Source: Rhytidiadelphus loreus
Taxonomy: Eukaryota; Streptophyta; Bryopsida; Hypnales; Hylocomiaceae
DNA: 64,000 nt
Assembly (NCBI GenBank): GCA_947034895.1
Contig: OX344764.1
Span: forward strand, 42,472,935-42,536,934
Direction of reading: 5' to 3'
The notes beneath the pieces were generated by a model. The model did not search any database. It was not told the DNA's origin and worked only from the letters and a program-made list of their open reading frames with translations. The position numbers were made by a program, and so were the translations under genes. Below, piece by piece: positions 49,731-62,407 of the stretch (the stretch's first letter is position 1; the number at the start of each line of letters is the position of its first letter).

Positions 49731-52460
49731 TTTTTTCTCCTTGCGACGCGTTGCCGTTCTGGTTGGGTTTTGCTTTTTGGTTGGCTGTCGTTGTTGAGCT
49801 TCTTGTACATTTCCATGGGCACTGGGGTCCTGATGATTCGGTTTTCCGTTTGTGTTGGAGCTTCTGGTGTCATTTTTCTTTTGCACTCAGGTGATTGAAA
49901 CTGGTTAAGGTAGACAGAATCGCCACTATTGCTGTTAAATTTTTATATGCGAATGTTGGCGAATGGAAGAATGCATTTTTGGATACCGTACGCCAAAGGA
50001 ATGCAGTGTCAAAGTTGTATTAGGAGATGTGTTCTGAAACGATTAAGGGAGGCTTCTTGGTGTGTCAGTGTGTCAAACTGCTCCGTTTATTTGCCTTGCG
50101 GAGCAGCAGTTAGGTTTTGACGCTAGAATTATTTTAGCGGAAGCCGTGTCGGGATTTTAGAAGTTCCTTATAGCTGGACACCTTAGTTTTATCTGATTGA
50201 TTCCGAATTCTCATCACTACCACACCTTAGAATGCCATTGATCCTGATTTATAGAATCCACAGTGTCGCTGATTTTATCGCCTAAAAGAGCGGATGTCTG
50301 TTGGGGAGACGACACCCCGGTTGTGCCTATGTAGGCTAGAGAGTATGTGGTTTCAAATGCGTTGTCTGTGGTATCAATTGCTCGTTCCTGCATCCAGATA
50401 ATTTGTGTTAAAATGCGAGTTGGATTTCTCAGCTGCAAACGTTGTCGACTTCGACACACTGATGTAAGTGCAAGATGTGCAGCAGTGTGACTCCTCTGTA
50501 AGTTATCTGTCAATCAAGATTTTCAAATCTATTACGACCAGTTCATGGCATTCATCTTATCTGTCAAAGCGAATGACAGCTGCTTCGCCAGTTACATGGT
50601 GAGTATGTACGAGTGCTTGATGGCTATTCACATTTTTTCATCAGAAAAGGTTTTATCCTCAAATTTTAAACTAAAAGGGCTGATAACCGTCTTCGTTTAC
50701 TACCGAAGCTGATTTTGGTGACTAGTTGGATTGCTCCTAAGCTTCCGAAGGATATGTTGACCCATAGAAAATGAAAGGGGTACGGTCTTTAACTGTGAGA
50801 CGCTATCAGTTGGAAATATCTGTTTCTTTGGGACAGTGATCAAAGAACTGCAGTTATGTGTGCTTTGATCGATTCCCTAACGTCGATTTCTGGCAACTGC
50901 TGTCGTTAGTCTCTGGAATTTACTCCGGCCTCTAATTGCCAATTTGCGAGATATGAATGGAGTGTTATCAATAGAAACAGCGAAGGACCAAATAATATTG
51001 ATCTGCTTTCATTATTTCAAGAATATCGCTCAGTAAAATGACTCCATTTCTCTAAACAATGCTACTAAGCTTGTAACACACGAAACTGAGTATCTTATGT
51101 ACAACTTATCACCACTAACTTATTCGCATGATCGTATTCTAAAGAAGGAAACTACGCGGGGTCCAAATGTTGTAACAAAAACATCTAAGCCTACCCTATG
51201 GTCTACTAATTAAATCTTTGCAGACAATGTCTCGTCACTCCAGGTTAGAGCATGAAATCATCTCCGTGTCGAATTCGACGGAGTCAATTTGTCGTGAAGC
51301 TTTCATATTTTTGGAGGCGACCATTTTGAGGCTCCTCCATCTCCTGCAGTGCTCATATTTGTGGCATAAAATAACAGATTCGTTGAGATACTAATATTTC
51401 AACGAGATTGCCTCCACTGACCTATCGTCTGCAACCTCAGATCTATACCGGTCCAAGTTTTCAGAGCTCTGAGCACTTGAAATGTCACAATTTCGGCGCT
51501 CTGATATACTCCGATTTTCTCATATTTGACCATATTTACCTCCAGCGACACCAAATCGAACGGCTAATCAAGAAATAAACTAGCTAGAGCTAATTACTAG
51601 ACAATTGAAACACCTCAAATGTTGCAATTATATCAGATTGACGTTGTCTGCTGCTATTGTGTCTCTCAATATACTCATGCACGAATTGATATCCTGCAGG
51701 GGGGGGGGAGTGTCTAGCTTGAAGAACTAGCTGTTAAAATAGCAAGCTCACTCCAGAAATCGACAAGTTCCATGGACAATTTTCGTCACAACAGCCCAGC
51801 TAGTTCGTCACGCATTTGCCAAAGTTTGAACTCACAATTATTGAGATGTGATTGAGTCTTCGAGCTGAGGCAACATTCCTCTTGGACGTACCACAGGCAG
51901 CTCATATTGATGAATCCCCCGTCGTCTGAAATATCAATGCACACACAGGACATACAGATGGTCGCACGGACACAACTCCTGGGACAATGTACCCAAGATG
52001 TACATTTATCACACAGCATGAGCTGCCTGTGGACATGATGCACTGGAGTGGTTTCTCCCTCAGTCCCCACTTTGAGCCAAAGTGAGAAATTTGCCTTTGT
52101 TGTGGCCGGAATGGCGGGACCACGATGCAGAGTAGTGAGTTACTGCTGCAACGTGTCGCTGATGCATGTGGGGGTCCATGCCGCCTAAGGATATCGAAAG
52201 AATCGCATGGAGTTTTCAATCTAGCTCTTTCAGAGCCATAAATTTCTGTCTTTGCTTTTGTCAAATTTCAGCGCAAACGATGCTACTGACTGATGATCAT
52301 TTGCACTGCCCTCGATCACTCCCCAAATATAAATTGGCCTTTAAAGCTTGAGCGAACTATTTGGGGAACTATTCCCGGAATCCTCTTCCACCCATGCATA
52401 CTGGTCCAGGAATAAAAGGAAGAGTCAGATAATTATGTTCGAAATCGTAGTCTAGTCAGA
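49731..52460. other. GC-richer intergenic DNA 3' of uL18
   Basis: The first few hundred bases are probably 3' UTR. Base composition is more balanced than in the deserts and CpG is common. Minus-strand frames at 50217-50513 and 51786-52264 have no convincing domain; the latter has a CDKCTSWVHC stretch recalling a PHD finger, but the remaining ligands do not follow. A run of ten G is present near 51700. Confidence 0.4.
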
Positions 52461-52462
52461 TA

Positions 52463-52482
52463 GTGTGTGTGTGTGTGTGTGT
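52463..52482. repeat. (GT)10 microsatellite
   Basis: Ten perfect GT units. Confidence 0.95.
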
Positions 52483-52536
52483 AGGTCATTGATTGCGCTT
52501 TCCCTTGCAATGAAATCTCGTTTCCTTTGTTGTGTC

Positions 52537-52597
52537 AAAAACACCCAAAAAGAAAACACCCAAAAAGAAAACACCCAAAAAGAAAACACCCAAAAAA
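52537..52597. repeat. 15-bp minisatellite, four units
   Basis: Four near-identical copies of AAAACACCCAAAAAG in tandem. Confidence 0.95.
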
Positions 52598-52599
52598 CT

Positions 52600-53942
52600 G
52601 TCTGATTGCATGCTGTGTTCACGTTCTTATTAGGTGAGCAAATTTGCCCTAACCTTCAATCAGAAAAAGGTCGCTTCCAATCTTGAAGACTAATGAAATT
52701 ACCCCTTTTAATTTAGTTAGCGCTTTGACCTCCCAATTTAGGACACTGAGCAAACATTTTAAAAGGAAATTGAGGCCTGCATCGTGCTGCTGCAATGTCA
52801 ATGTCGTGATGTCGAGATGACGTAAAGCACCGACAACAACGTGCGTTGATGACATACATACAGATGAGTTCATTGACAAAACGTCAGTCGGTTGGAGCAC
52901 TCCCAATGCCAGAAATAAATCCTCACAGAGTCATTCATCGACTCTTGAACTGACGTGGTGCACATGAGGTGATGCAGGAAGTGACGTGACGTGACTCTCG
53001 AACTGAACTCATGGCCCCTTGGGGTTCAGCTTTCCTTTCTAACGGAGGTTTTTAAGACCACAGAACTTCTCAATCATCCAAACCAATGCTTGACTTTTTT
53101 AAAACCACAAGTTTTCTGTATGTCAAATTTGATGAAATTGAGATAAATAAGATAGGATATGTGAGCAAAAATATACAAAAATTCAAGGAAGGATTCAAGC
53201 GCTAACGGGTCAATTTTGGTATGAGGTTGTGAACAACCACAGTCCAAAAAGTCCACAAATTTAGTTTCATGGTGCAACTATGGAATTTCATAGCTTGAGA
53301 ATGGAATTTTGGATACCAAGAAATGGAACTTGAATTTGACACTTGAATTGAATGCTCGAGGAATGATGCCTCACACAAACCATGTATACATTGATGTCGG
53401 TAAGTTTCAGATTTTCCCATGTGGTTGTGTAGAAACACCCCTATACTAAATCACAAAGCCATAATTTACACTTGGTAACAAACACTGGCTAAAACTGAAA
53501 AAATAAGCAATTGAGCATGGTAAATTCCTATTTTGAAACTGTGTAATTTTTTATTGAATTATATTACGAGTCAAAAAGATATTGTAGATTCTTTAGTTCG
53601 ACACAGTCACTTTGGAGTGGGATGTGCATGGATGGCCAACCATGTCCCATATGGATTAACGAAGGAAGGGAGTTGCTATCCCGAATCACATTCTAATTTG
53701 CCGACACAAAGTGTTCGTAACCTGTTTTGTGGCACATAGGGTCAAGAAGGGAATGCTCCAAGGGAAACTCAAAAGATAGAGGTTAACAAGATCTAAGCAA
53801 TCGGGAAGTGTTAGCAGACCACAAAGAATTGCGCAAAGTAGAAGGAAAACACTAAGTCTTAGAACTAGTATAAGTACCAAGACATGACACCCGGAAGTGG
53901 TCACCCAAGCTGGTGTCGTATTGCAAATGCAGACATTATGTA

Positions 53943-53944
<2 letters not shown>
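52600..53944. other. Intergenic DNA
   Basis: No gene is recognised. Short GTGACGTGACGTGAC repeats occur near 52980-52996. Open frames are short and without motifs. Confidence 0.4.

Positions 53945-53993
<49 letters not shown>
53945..53993. repeat. (TA)n microsatellite
   Basis: About 24 TA units followed by ACACACAT. Confidence 0.95.
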
Positions 53994-54000
<7 letters not shown>

Positions 54001-54041
54001 GATTTAGATAGATTTAAATATTTGTAGCATTATAAAGAAGA

Positions 54042-54096
54042 TGACGTCATTTGATGTGACTTCAAGGTAACGCCTTCTCTCTCTGACTATATAAAG
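54042..54096 (+). promoter_or_regulatory. Promoter-like segment: TGACGTCA and TATA box
   Basis: A perfect bZIP/CRE-type palindrome TGACGTCA (54042-54049) is followed 38 bases later by TATATAAAG (54088-54096). A CTTCTTCTTC-rich leader and an ATG at 54164 follow. Order and spacing suit a plant promoter, but no known gene follows. Confidence 0.45.
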
Positions 54097-54163
54097 AAGA
54101 ATTTACTTGAAAGCTTCATCTCATTTAATATTCTTCTTCTTCGTGTTTTATTTAAATTATACT

Positions 54164-54382
54164 ATGTCGAATTGGAGGGTTTTTTCTAAGCTTCAAGATG
54201 AAGAATCTCAACCGGAGCGTGAGTTTGAATTTTTTTTATCGCAATTGCCGAATCAGCCACAATTGCCACTGAATCTTTCATTGCTATATGGGCGACCAGA
54301 AGATGAAGCTGGGCCATCACGACTACCGAAACAATCTTGCGTGGAGAAACGAGGGCACGGTAACCTTCAGCGTGACGCTTGA
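54164..54382 (+). CDS. Short hypothetical frame after the 54-kb promoter
   Basis: A 72-residue frame starting MSNWRVFSKLQDEESQ, acidic and Gln/Pro-rich, ending at 54382. It sits about 70 bases downstream of a TATA box, which is the main reason to list it. Further open sequence in another frame continues to 54571 (YYCMMRPIKGSRDHQRWLEG), so the locus may be a frameshifted gene or element fragment. I do not recognise the family. From about 54560 the sequence becomes repeat of the TTAA-flanked family. Confidence 0.3.
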   Translation: MSNWRVFSKLQDEESQPEREFEFFLSQLPNQPQLPLNLSLLYGRPEDEAGPSRLPKQSCVEKRGHGNLQRDA

Positions 54383-54559
54383 GCATTGATGATTTTATTG
54401 CAAGTTGGATGTGTTGAATCTAGCAGTCGTGAAGTGACATTTGAAGGATGTTTTGAAGGCTTAAATGACGAGCAGTACTATTGCATGATGAGGCCTATCA
54501 AAGGGAGTCGTGATCATCAACGATGGTTGGAAGGGCCAATTCATGATGGATATTGTACT

Positions 54560-55450
54560 ACACTATTTTGAGAAACTGTACAAAAAAAATTTGCCTTATT
54601 TTTTGAATTTCTTTTTAACAAAGATAGAAAATCGAATAAGCTTTGTGGAAATTTTATTATTTTCTCAATTAGTGCTTGAGAACAAAAGTTCTGTCCAAAT
54701 AAGCTCAAGACAATAAAAGAAGGGCAACGAATACAAATTTCAAGTTCTTGTTTTTGTTTTTTTGGATTTTTTTCCCTTATATATAATTTCTTTGGATACA
54801 TGGAAAGCTTTTATTCATTCCATTTGCATTTGTTCTGAGAATGTTCTGGACAATCTTGTTTTTCGGACAATTGTAGCATTTTCTTTCAAAAAATAACTTA
54901 CAGGATTCATTTCTGAATGCACTTTTTGCAATTCAAAAAGAAAAAAAGGTCCCATGGATTAGTTTTCTTGCACACACCATCTCACCATTGGAATTAGTGA
55001 ATTTGAATTCCATCAGTAAGATTTTAATATCTTAGATTTTCCTTCTATCTCATGCGTACTTCAACTTCACAATATCTAGAAGAATGAGAATTGCGTTTTT
55101 TTGGAATTATTTTTCCCCTAGATTGTTAACTCTATTTTTCACTATAAAGATTAAAAGCTAAAAATTTTGTACGAAAAAAAATTTAAGTTAGAAATGTTCG
55201 AAGTCAAAAAATCGATCTAGTCCCGCAATGATTGTGCTAAACTTGTTATTTTCACTTTAAACATACATATCTTGCAATCTACGTAGCCAAAAATTATGTA
55301 AATTTTTCTACACATTTGCATACTAGTTAGGTGTAAGATCCTACAATTAGATGCAGGGAAAAAACAATTTTCAATTTCTTTTACTTTTTGATATAGAAAT
55401 GACAACTCAAAGTGTTTTTTGGCAAAATAAAGGCCTTCATCCATTAGGGA
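54560..55450 (+). mobile_element. TTAA-flanked family member, left end not found
   Basis: Carries the family core in plus orientation: GATAGAAAAXXXXATAAGC, TGCTTGAGAACAAAAGTT, AAAGCTTTTATTCATTCCATTTGCAT, GACAATCTTGTTTTTCGGACAA. The right end GGCCTTCATCCATTAGGGA meets TTAA at 55451-55454. The interior is continuous where the 38.4-kb copy is interrupted. The left end could not be placed, so it may be truncated. Confidence 0.65.
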
Positions 55451-55454
55451 TTAA

Positions 55455-57033
55455 ATTGCTATGAAAGTGTTCGAACCTTCACATACTTTCAATTGCACAT
55501 ATCATAACATGTTTTGTTGGGGCAGTACAGTCCCGTTACAGACTTCATTCCCATATTGTGAAGTAGGCATAACAACAAGGAATAAAAAATTCAATGAACA
55601 AAATTCATTAATAGAAATGAACATATATATAAATATGCCACGAAACTAACAAAAGCATTGTATGAAAAAACTGAGGTGCATCGCAAAAAATTTATAAATG
55701 AAGAAAATGTTGAAATGACATTGGAATTACATTTACCACGTCATACTTAGGCTAGCTAGCTAGTTGTGGGTGACAACATTTAATTCATTTGGGAGATATA
55801 TACATATATAAGCATTAATCTTTTTCTTTTCATTTGGGAAGCTACTCTAGAACAAGTGTTTTGTAGCCATTGAAGTTCATCATACAAAATTGCATGTTCA
55901 TATGTGCTAATAACCTCCTTCCTCAAAAAATATTATGTTTTCTTTCATAATGTATTAATTAAACTGCATTTCCTTAATACATTTGTACATTATTCTCGTT
56001 CTAAAATTTCCAATATCATAAATTCTAATAATTCTATCAACTTCTTTGTATACATAAAACTTGGTCAATTTGTAAATATATATAGATATTTCTCAAAGGT
56101 AACTTCATTTAGCCGCTACAAACATAAAAAAGATCAATAATGGCGACATTCTTTCCTCTTGGTCATTTTGAGCTTCAGGCCCATAGCAATTGTCACATTT
56201 CCTCTATACTATCGACATGTACATGGTACTTGAATTGAACAAGTGAGACAAAGGATTCTACAATTTCATTATGTATTATAGAAGTGAAGTTTCTGTAAAA
56301 TGTGAACCTCATTTACTTTTAAAAGGACAAATATTTAAGTTTCTATACATGTATATATATAAAAGAAAATATAGAAGGGTCGAACTCAGAAAAGGGCACA
56401 CAAATTTTAAAAAACTGATTATAATTCAGCATATGTAATTACTGTAAAGAGAACAAAATTTCCTAAATAGAGACCCTAATTTTTTAGGTACAATTTCTGA
56501 AATAATTGTTGCTCAAAATTCCTTTTGAAGACTTCTATACAAAACTGAAATAATGTTTTAAGAAAATATATTTGGACACTAGGTCAGCTTTTTGCCCTAA
56601 CCGCAGAAATTTCTATATTCTGGCCTTTGAAACACTGAAAACTAAAGTGGTCCCACCCAAAATTAATGTGTGAAAAAAATGTATTAAACAATGCAAAGCC
56701 GCTACCTGTCCACTGTGTTTTTTTAACACTGGTCAGCTTTTACTGTCAACCCGTAGTAAGTTCTGAAGACTTTACTGCAGTGAATTGAAACCTCTTAGCT
56801 GACATGGCAAGTGTTTGTTTTTAGCTGCGTTTTTTGTAACATAAACATGTTGAAGTCAATGTCTGAAGAAACATACACGTCTGACAAAACGTCATCATGT
56901 TTGTGCACTGACATCCATGTGTCTTCCGAAACATGTAGGACAAATGTGCCTTCAAAACTTGAAAACCTTGTAACAAAGCGATGTCAAGGAAAACTATACT
57001 TGTTTTTTCTTAACGCTACTAAAAACACGGGTT
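55455..57033. other. AT-rich intergenic DNA
   Basis: No recognisable gene. Short TATATA-rich tracts near 55620, 55800 and 56350. Confidence 0.45.
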
Positions 57034-57792
57034 TCTTATAGTGAAGAAGAGGAAGGATCCGGAACGGATCCGGAAACGGAGGAATTGGACAATGAAGAGG
57101 AATTGTTGAAGCCGTTCAAGCGGCAGAAGACGACACCGCCGCATGGAAGGGGACCTCCTCCTGGGGAAACATTTGCATTGGAAAACCGACCGGAAGTTGA
57201 GAAGCCAGTCACCGAAGGAAGTGATCCGGATGATCCCTTCGACAACTTAATTGGTATTCTCTCCCACATCCAAGGAGATTGGGAATGCAAGAGGTTGATC
57301 CTGGCACAGATCGGAAGACGGAAGGTTGGTAGGAGCACCGCCGGACAGTTTGTTGCCCAGAAAAGTAGCGGATTGCATCAAGAGAACCGGAAGCAAGAAG
57401 CTGAGATCTGTCGGCTTTAGGAGGAAGTTGACATGTTGAAGGGGGAGATTGCCTCCTTCAAAGAAGATATGGTTGCCACTAGGGAGATGGCGGATGCAAC
57501 TCAAAAGATAGCCAAGTTAGTGAAGGAGGCTTTCGGTGAAACCGGAATGGCGGTTGCCAAAGCGAGGTTGTTTGACGAGGGATGGCTGCTGGACAAGAAG
57601 CTATTGAGTTCCCAGATGATTTGGATCCTAACGGACTTCACCGAGCAGGTGGAGGCAACAATGGTGGAAGCCCAAGAAGTTGCGGACCGGATGGAGAGGA
57701 GCAGCAAGAAGTTGACTGGAACAGTGCTCTCCAAGGATATCCATCTTTCGGATATCTCCTTACCAGAGTCGTTTCTGGACGGAACGAAATAG
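57034..57792 (+). pseudogene. Broken acidic/coiled-coil reading frame, possible element ORF
   Basis: One frame is open from about 57034 to 57789 except for a single TAG at 57418-57420. It starts with an acidic stretch (EEEEGSGTDPETEELD), then a basic KPFKRQK patch and a Pro/Gly segment. The part after the stop (EEVDMLKGEIASFKEDM on) has heptad-like coiled-coil character, ending LPESFLDGTK. Further degraded coding-like sequence continues to about 57999 in a shifted frame. Base composition is much more GC-rich than the flanks, and CCGGA words are very dense. No zinc knuckle, protease or polymerase motif is seen. It resembles the structural-protein end of an unidentified element, or a retained gene fragment; neither is proven. 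Confidence 0.45.
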
Positions 57793-59130
57793 AAGGAGGG
57801 GAAGGATGTAACTTCCTAATTGAAGAAGAATGAACGGAAGTTGGATCGGACCGGATCTCCTGAGCACATCGAGTTGGATTCATCACTAGAGCACCCGGAT
57901 CCTGCTGCCGTGGAGCGGAGCAGAAACCTGCAGAAGACTTTCGACCAACTTCCGCCTGAGACTACTTGTGTCATACTGAACGTGGGCATGGGACTTTAGT
58001 TTGAAGTTCTTCTTTTTGTAAATAGCAGATAGTAAGAACCAGACCGGATGTTTTGTCCGGATTGCTAGTAAGGGCCGAACCAGATTAGAATCCGGTCTGC
58101 TTGCAGTTAGGTTTAGCTTGAAAGTTCCACGCGGACTTTCTGGGGCTCTTTTTGCTTTTGGAATCTTCAAGTATATATAAAAACTATTCTCTGCGGAGGA
58201 GAAGGGGAGTTATTCTTTTTGTTGAAGTTCTTTTGTATATTTTATTTGCTCCTTGTGTTGTATCTCTCCCGTGTTTGGCAGGATAGCTTAGTGAGGAGTT
58301 AGGAGTGCACATGGAATTTTGATGAATGATTTCTCTTCTTGGTCGTCTTGTTTTAATTCTAAGTGCATGAGAGCGGGTAGTAAGAGTTGGGAGTGTATTC
58401 CAATGCCTCAGCGCTTCTAAGGTTTAGTATTCCGGATGAGAGAGTTGTTGTTAGGCTAGGTGGATAGGGAGGGATTCCTTAGTCATGCTAGAACTCCTGG
58501 GTGGGAAATCCGATCGAGTGTCCGAACTCCTGTGAGGTCTCACTGCTGTAGTGGCGAATGGAAGAATCTTAGTTGATGTTGGAATGGATGGGTACACTTG
58601 CAACCGCCTAACTTTGTACAATTGGAACTTGGCATCAAGGTCGTTGTAGTATGAGCGGATCATACGGGGGGTCTTTGTGTAACCTGTAATTTGGATTACC
58701 ATCTGGCTTACTGTGTAAGATCAAACCGGATCCGGATTAGAGTAGGAGTCTAGGAGATTGGAGGATAGGATAGTGGGTCTTCAGCCACTATAAGTCACGG
58801 AAGGAGTGGTGGGCCTACTACTCTTAAAATCAAGCGGCGAACCCTCTGATGGTAAAACAGAGGCAAAACCAAACCGGATAGGAGGATTGAGTGAGAGTAG
58901 ACCAGAATGGATCAGTCTAAGAGCAGTATCCCAGCACCGGAAGTTGGTAGGTTTTGGTATTTTGCAGTTTGATGAACCAGATTACGTCCTGGTCCGGATA
59001 ATGTCCTGAACCAAAAGTTGAAGGGAGTTTGTTTATAATTTCTATTGTTTGTGTTGTCCTGGACCGGAAGTTGAAGGGAGTCTATTTATAATTTCTACTA
59101 TTTGTGTTGTTTCCGGTTGCAATACTAGGA
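57793..59130 (+). other. CCGGA-rich non-coding tail with a TATA box
   Basis: Continues the CCGGA-dense composition of the preceding frame. TATATATAAAAAC at about 58171-58183 followed by a GGAGGAGAAGGGGAG leader looks like a promoter. A ~54-bp direct tandem duplication (GGAAGTTGAAGGGAGT..TTTATAATTTCTA) is at about 59003-59114. This could be the regulatory end of an element (LTR-like), but no second terminal copy exists in the window. Confidence 0.4.
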
Positions 59131-62100
59131 TCGAAAAGGTGGAGTTTGAAGACTGACTGAGCTTAGAATCATAAATAGGGTAGATACTTCACAGAATTTT
59201 GTGGGTTCAATCTTTAGAGTCACTTTTGTTATGCTCTAGAGTGGTTTTGGGGAGTATAACAGGGAAATTGCTTGCCCTATGTTGCGACACAAATCCTCGC
59301 ATCCCGGCAACGGAACCAAATTAACAATGCAATAATTTCCGTTTAACCAAATAGATTGTATTCAAGATTGATTTATTTACTCCAGAGATCCCTTACAGAT
59401 TGATCACCTATTTCCTCCTTGTGCGCTACCTCCCTGGAACTCTCACTATGTCTCTCTCTTCTCTTCCTCCATTGCCTACCATTTATTCTCTAACTTCCAT
59501 TCCCACTAACCGTTGAGCAGCCTAGCGCTAATTGAAATTCTCACAAGGAATTAACTACAGATGATAACAGTCGACAATCTCCACCAAGGATGAAAGTTAA
59601 TTATCATTCACTCAAATGTTGAGAACACAATTAGCCAAAATTATACATATCAGTGCCTAACATTGGTCCATTGTGCCTTCCAAAAAATGGATCTTTTTTA
59701 TATCTTAAGTATGCAAAAGATGTGAGATAAATAAGAAATTCTAAAAAGATCCAAGTTTTTACTTTATTGTGTCAACTAACTAAGCCACTGTGATTTTAAA
59801 GTCAAAGTGAATTCAATCTAAATTTATCAATTTTAAGTAATAGAAAATCTTATGCCAATTTTAAAAACATAAAATTCACCTGGTTCCAACCTTTCTAGCA
59901 AGAGTTATGGACGGATGAAGTTTAGCCTTTACAAGGCTCTAAAAACTTCATCCACTACTTTAAAAAGGTTCCCAATTTCAATTACTTTTTCAACTTTACC
60001 TCTGAACTTAAGTATCTTACTTCTACCTAATTTCCAAATTTGAGCTTGAATGGATGATTTTTGTCCTACTTCATCCAATTTTTATCCTACACTTCATCCA
60101 TCTCTATCTTCTTTGTTTTTTTTATTTCTTTCAAGTATAGGGTATCCATGGATTCCTTTTAATCAACTCTAAGTGTTTGAATTTCTAAATCTTCCTTTTA
60201 AAACTATCTTCTAAGTGTTTGATTAAGTTTCCATCAATTCTAAGGTTTGGGCCTACTTCTTCCAATTTATTATTTCTAAAAGCTTGATGATTTTGTCTTG
60301 TAGGGTCTAATTCTAGCTTTCCAAATTACTAAGATACTTGTTAATTGTATTTTTCTACTAGATGTTATCAATGGATGAAGTTTGACCGCTAATTAGTTCT
60401 TTGAACTTCATCCATCATCTTCTCCTAATGTATAACTCCAAATCAACTTCCGCTTTTGGCTGTGGTTTTGAAATATTTGTATCTTCCTAAGCCTACACTC
60501 TTATTCCAAAGTTTTAGTTTATGCTAATCTCCATCTGTTTTAGGTCCTAATCTTCATTTGTTCATATCTTTCTTGATTTAACTCCAATTTCTAAGTGTCA
60601 TATGTTTTTAGAAACCTCTAACCAAAATGTATAAGGTTTTCTATCTGAAAATTGGTAAAGTCTTATTCTCAACACTCTGACTTGCATTTGAAGTTTGGCT
60701 AGACATAGAAATAACTAATATTGAAAATTGAATAGAAATTGGAGGAATTCGTAGCTTACCTTAAAATTTGCCTCATCTAGGAGGTGATCAAATACTCCTT
60801 CTAAATCTTCATTTTTGGCCATGGTTGAATCCCTTGTAGAATTTTGCTCACCGCTTGAAAATGGCTTTTTAATACAAGTTGTCAATTCTTTGGACTTCTT
60901 TATCTTCTTTTCTTTCTTGCACTTTCTTTCTTTCTAACACTGTTCTTCTCACTATTTCAAAGGTTGACTTTGACTACTTTCTATCTACATTTTATCTACA
61001 TTCTATTGGTTCAAAGTGATCCTCGGGATTTCCTCCCAATCATTTCCCCTCAATCTTTTCCTTTCAATCCTTTCTCCTTCTCTTCCTACAACTATAAACA
61101 ATTTAAGTTTTTTGTTGTTCAAACACAAACTATCATTCTATTTGAGTTTTTGAATTCAACTTCTAATATTCTATTTTCTATTGTAGTTGTAGGCTAATTG
61201 AGTGAAAAAGTGGTGAGTTTAAGGAACTAATTTATATGTTCTTTGATGCTAATTGATGTTTCTATCCTCTAATTTCTTCTAATTGCTAAATTTCTTCTCT
61301 CTACTTCTACTTCTATGTATTGGATCTCTCGTTCTGTATTTTGACAAATTATTGTTTTTATAAGTTTGTAGTTTTCAATTAATAAAGTCTCTTATTAACT
61401 TTCCAAAACTATAAAACACTTGTAATTTGGACTTTCCTACTAAAAGATATGCATGGATGAAGTTTAGTCTCTAATTAGTGCTTTAAAATTTCAATTTGGA
61501 CTTTTGCATATCTTATGGTTCTGGAGAGTTCTCAACTTCTACTTTGGGATTCTAAACTCAAATTTATATTGTCACTACTTCTCTTCACTTTTAGCCTCAG
61601 CTCTAATTAAATACTAATACAAAGAGATGGCTTACTTGGCTAAATCCCTACTAACAAAGCTAAATGGTTTTAATAACATAAAAGAGGTATAAGAGAAAGG
61701 AGTTCAAAGCTTTGCCGTGATTTTGGAATTTTACAAAAAATTTATAGAAACTTTAAAGATACAAAGTCAAAGCTTCGCCGTGTTTTTGACACCTATAACA
61801 ACTCTGAACAAATTTTCAAGTTCCCGAAGTCAAAGCTTTGCCGTACCAAATGGGACAAGGAAAAATATAGACAACAAATAAAACTTTGTTAGTACAAAAA
61901 CAAAGCTACACACATGTTAGTCTAAAAATTAATACAAACTAGAAACAAAACAACAAGTTAATATAAGAGTGTTAGTACTCAAAAACACTCAAATCAAGTA
62001 CCAAAGGTCTTTTTTAAGCGGCATTGCTAGTCATAAGGGAAAAAAACTCTCTAGTATTAGTACAAATGTTTGAAATAAACACCAAAAACTTCAACAAGGT

Positions 62101-62399
62101 ATCAACTTTAAACAAAACATCCACTAAGATTCCAAAAACTTCAACAAAAATACAAAAAAGGATAGCTAAGCTTGAAGAGATCTCAAGTCCTTTAAGAAAG
62201 CTCAAGAAACAACAACAACAAAGAAGCTTGAAATGCGCCAAAAACAAGAGAATTTGGCAATGTGGCCTAAAATGGCCAAAATCCAACTAAATGAACCCAA
62301 AATGAAAACAAGGCAGTTCAATTGAACCTAAGGGGTGATTTGAGAGGAAGAAAGGTGCCCTTATATACTCCTCCAAGGGCACCCATCTTCTCTCATTTC
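59131..62399. other. AT-rich intergenic DNA with repeated hairpins
   Basis: No gene is recognised. Three copies of an ATGGATGAAGTTT motif occur at 59913, 60371 and 61453; the first two are followed by the inverted arm AACTTCATCC. A 15-base motif TCAAAGCTTTGCCGT recurs at 61704, 61767 and 61830, exactly 63 bases apart. The frame at 62024-62290 (Lys/Gln/Ser/Thr-rich) has no known motif. Confidence 0.5.
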
Positions 62400-62407
62400 T
62401 ACAAGGT

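Noticed and set aside
49244..49886. Two long minus-strand open frames (about 190-210 codons) opposite uL18
   Set aside because: They are antisense to a well-supported gene; Arg/His-rich composition and lack of motifs fit a codon-bias shadow.
51786..52070. Cys-rich frame with CDKCTSWVHC, like part of a PHD finger
   Set aside because: Remaining zinc ligands are not in PHD spacing and no splice partners are evident; chance similarity is more likely.
57793..59300. Annotation as a long terminal repeat
   Set aside because: TATA box and composition are suggestive, but no second copy, TG..CA boundary, primer-binding site or target duplication could be shown in the window.
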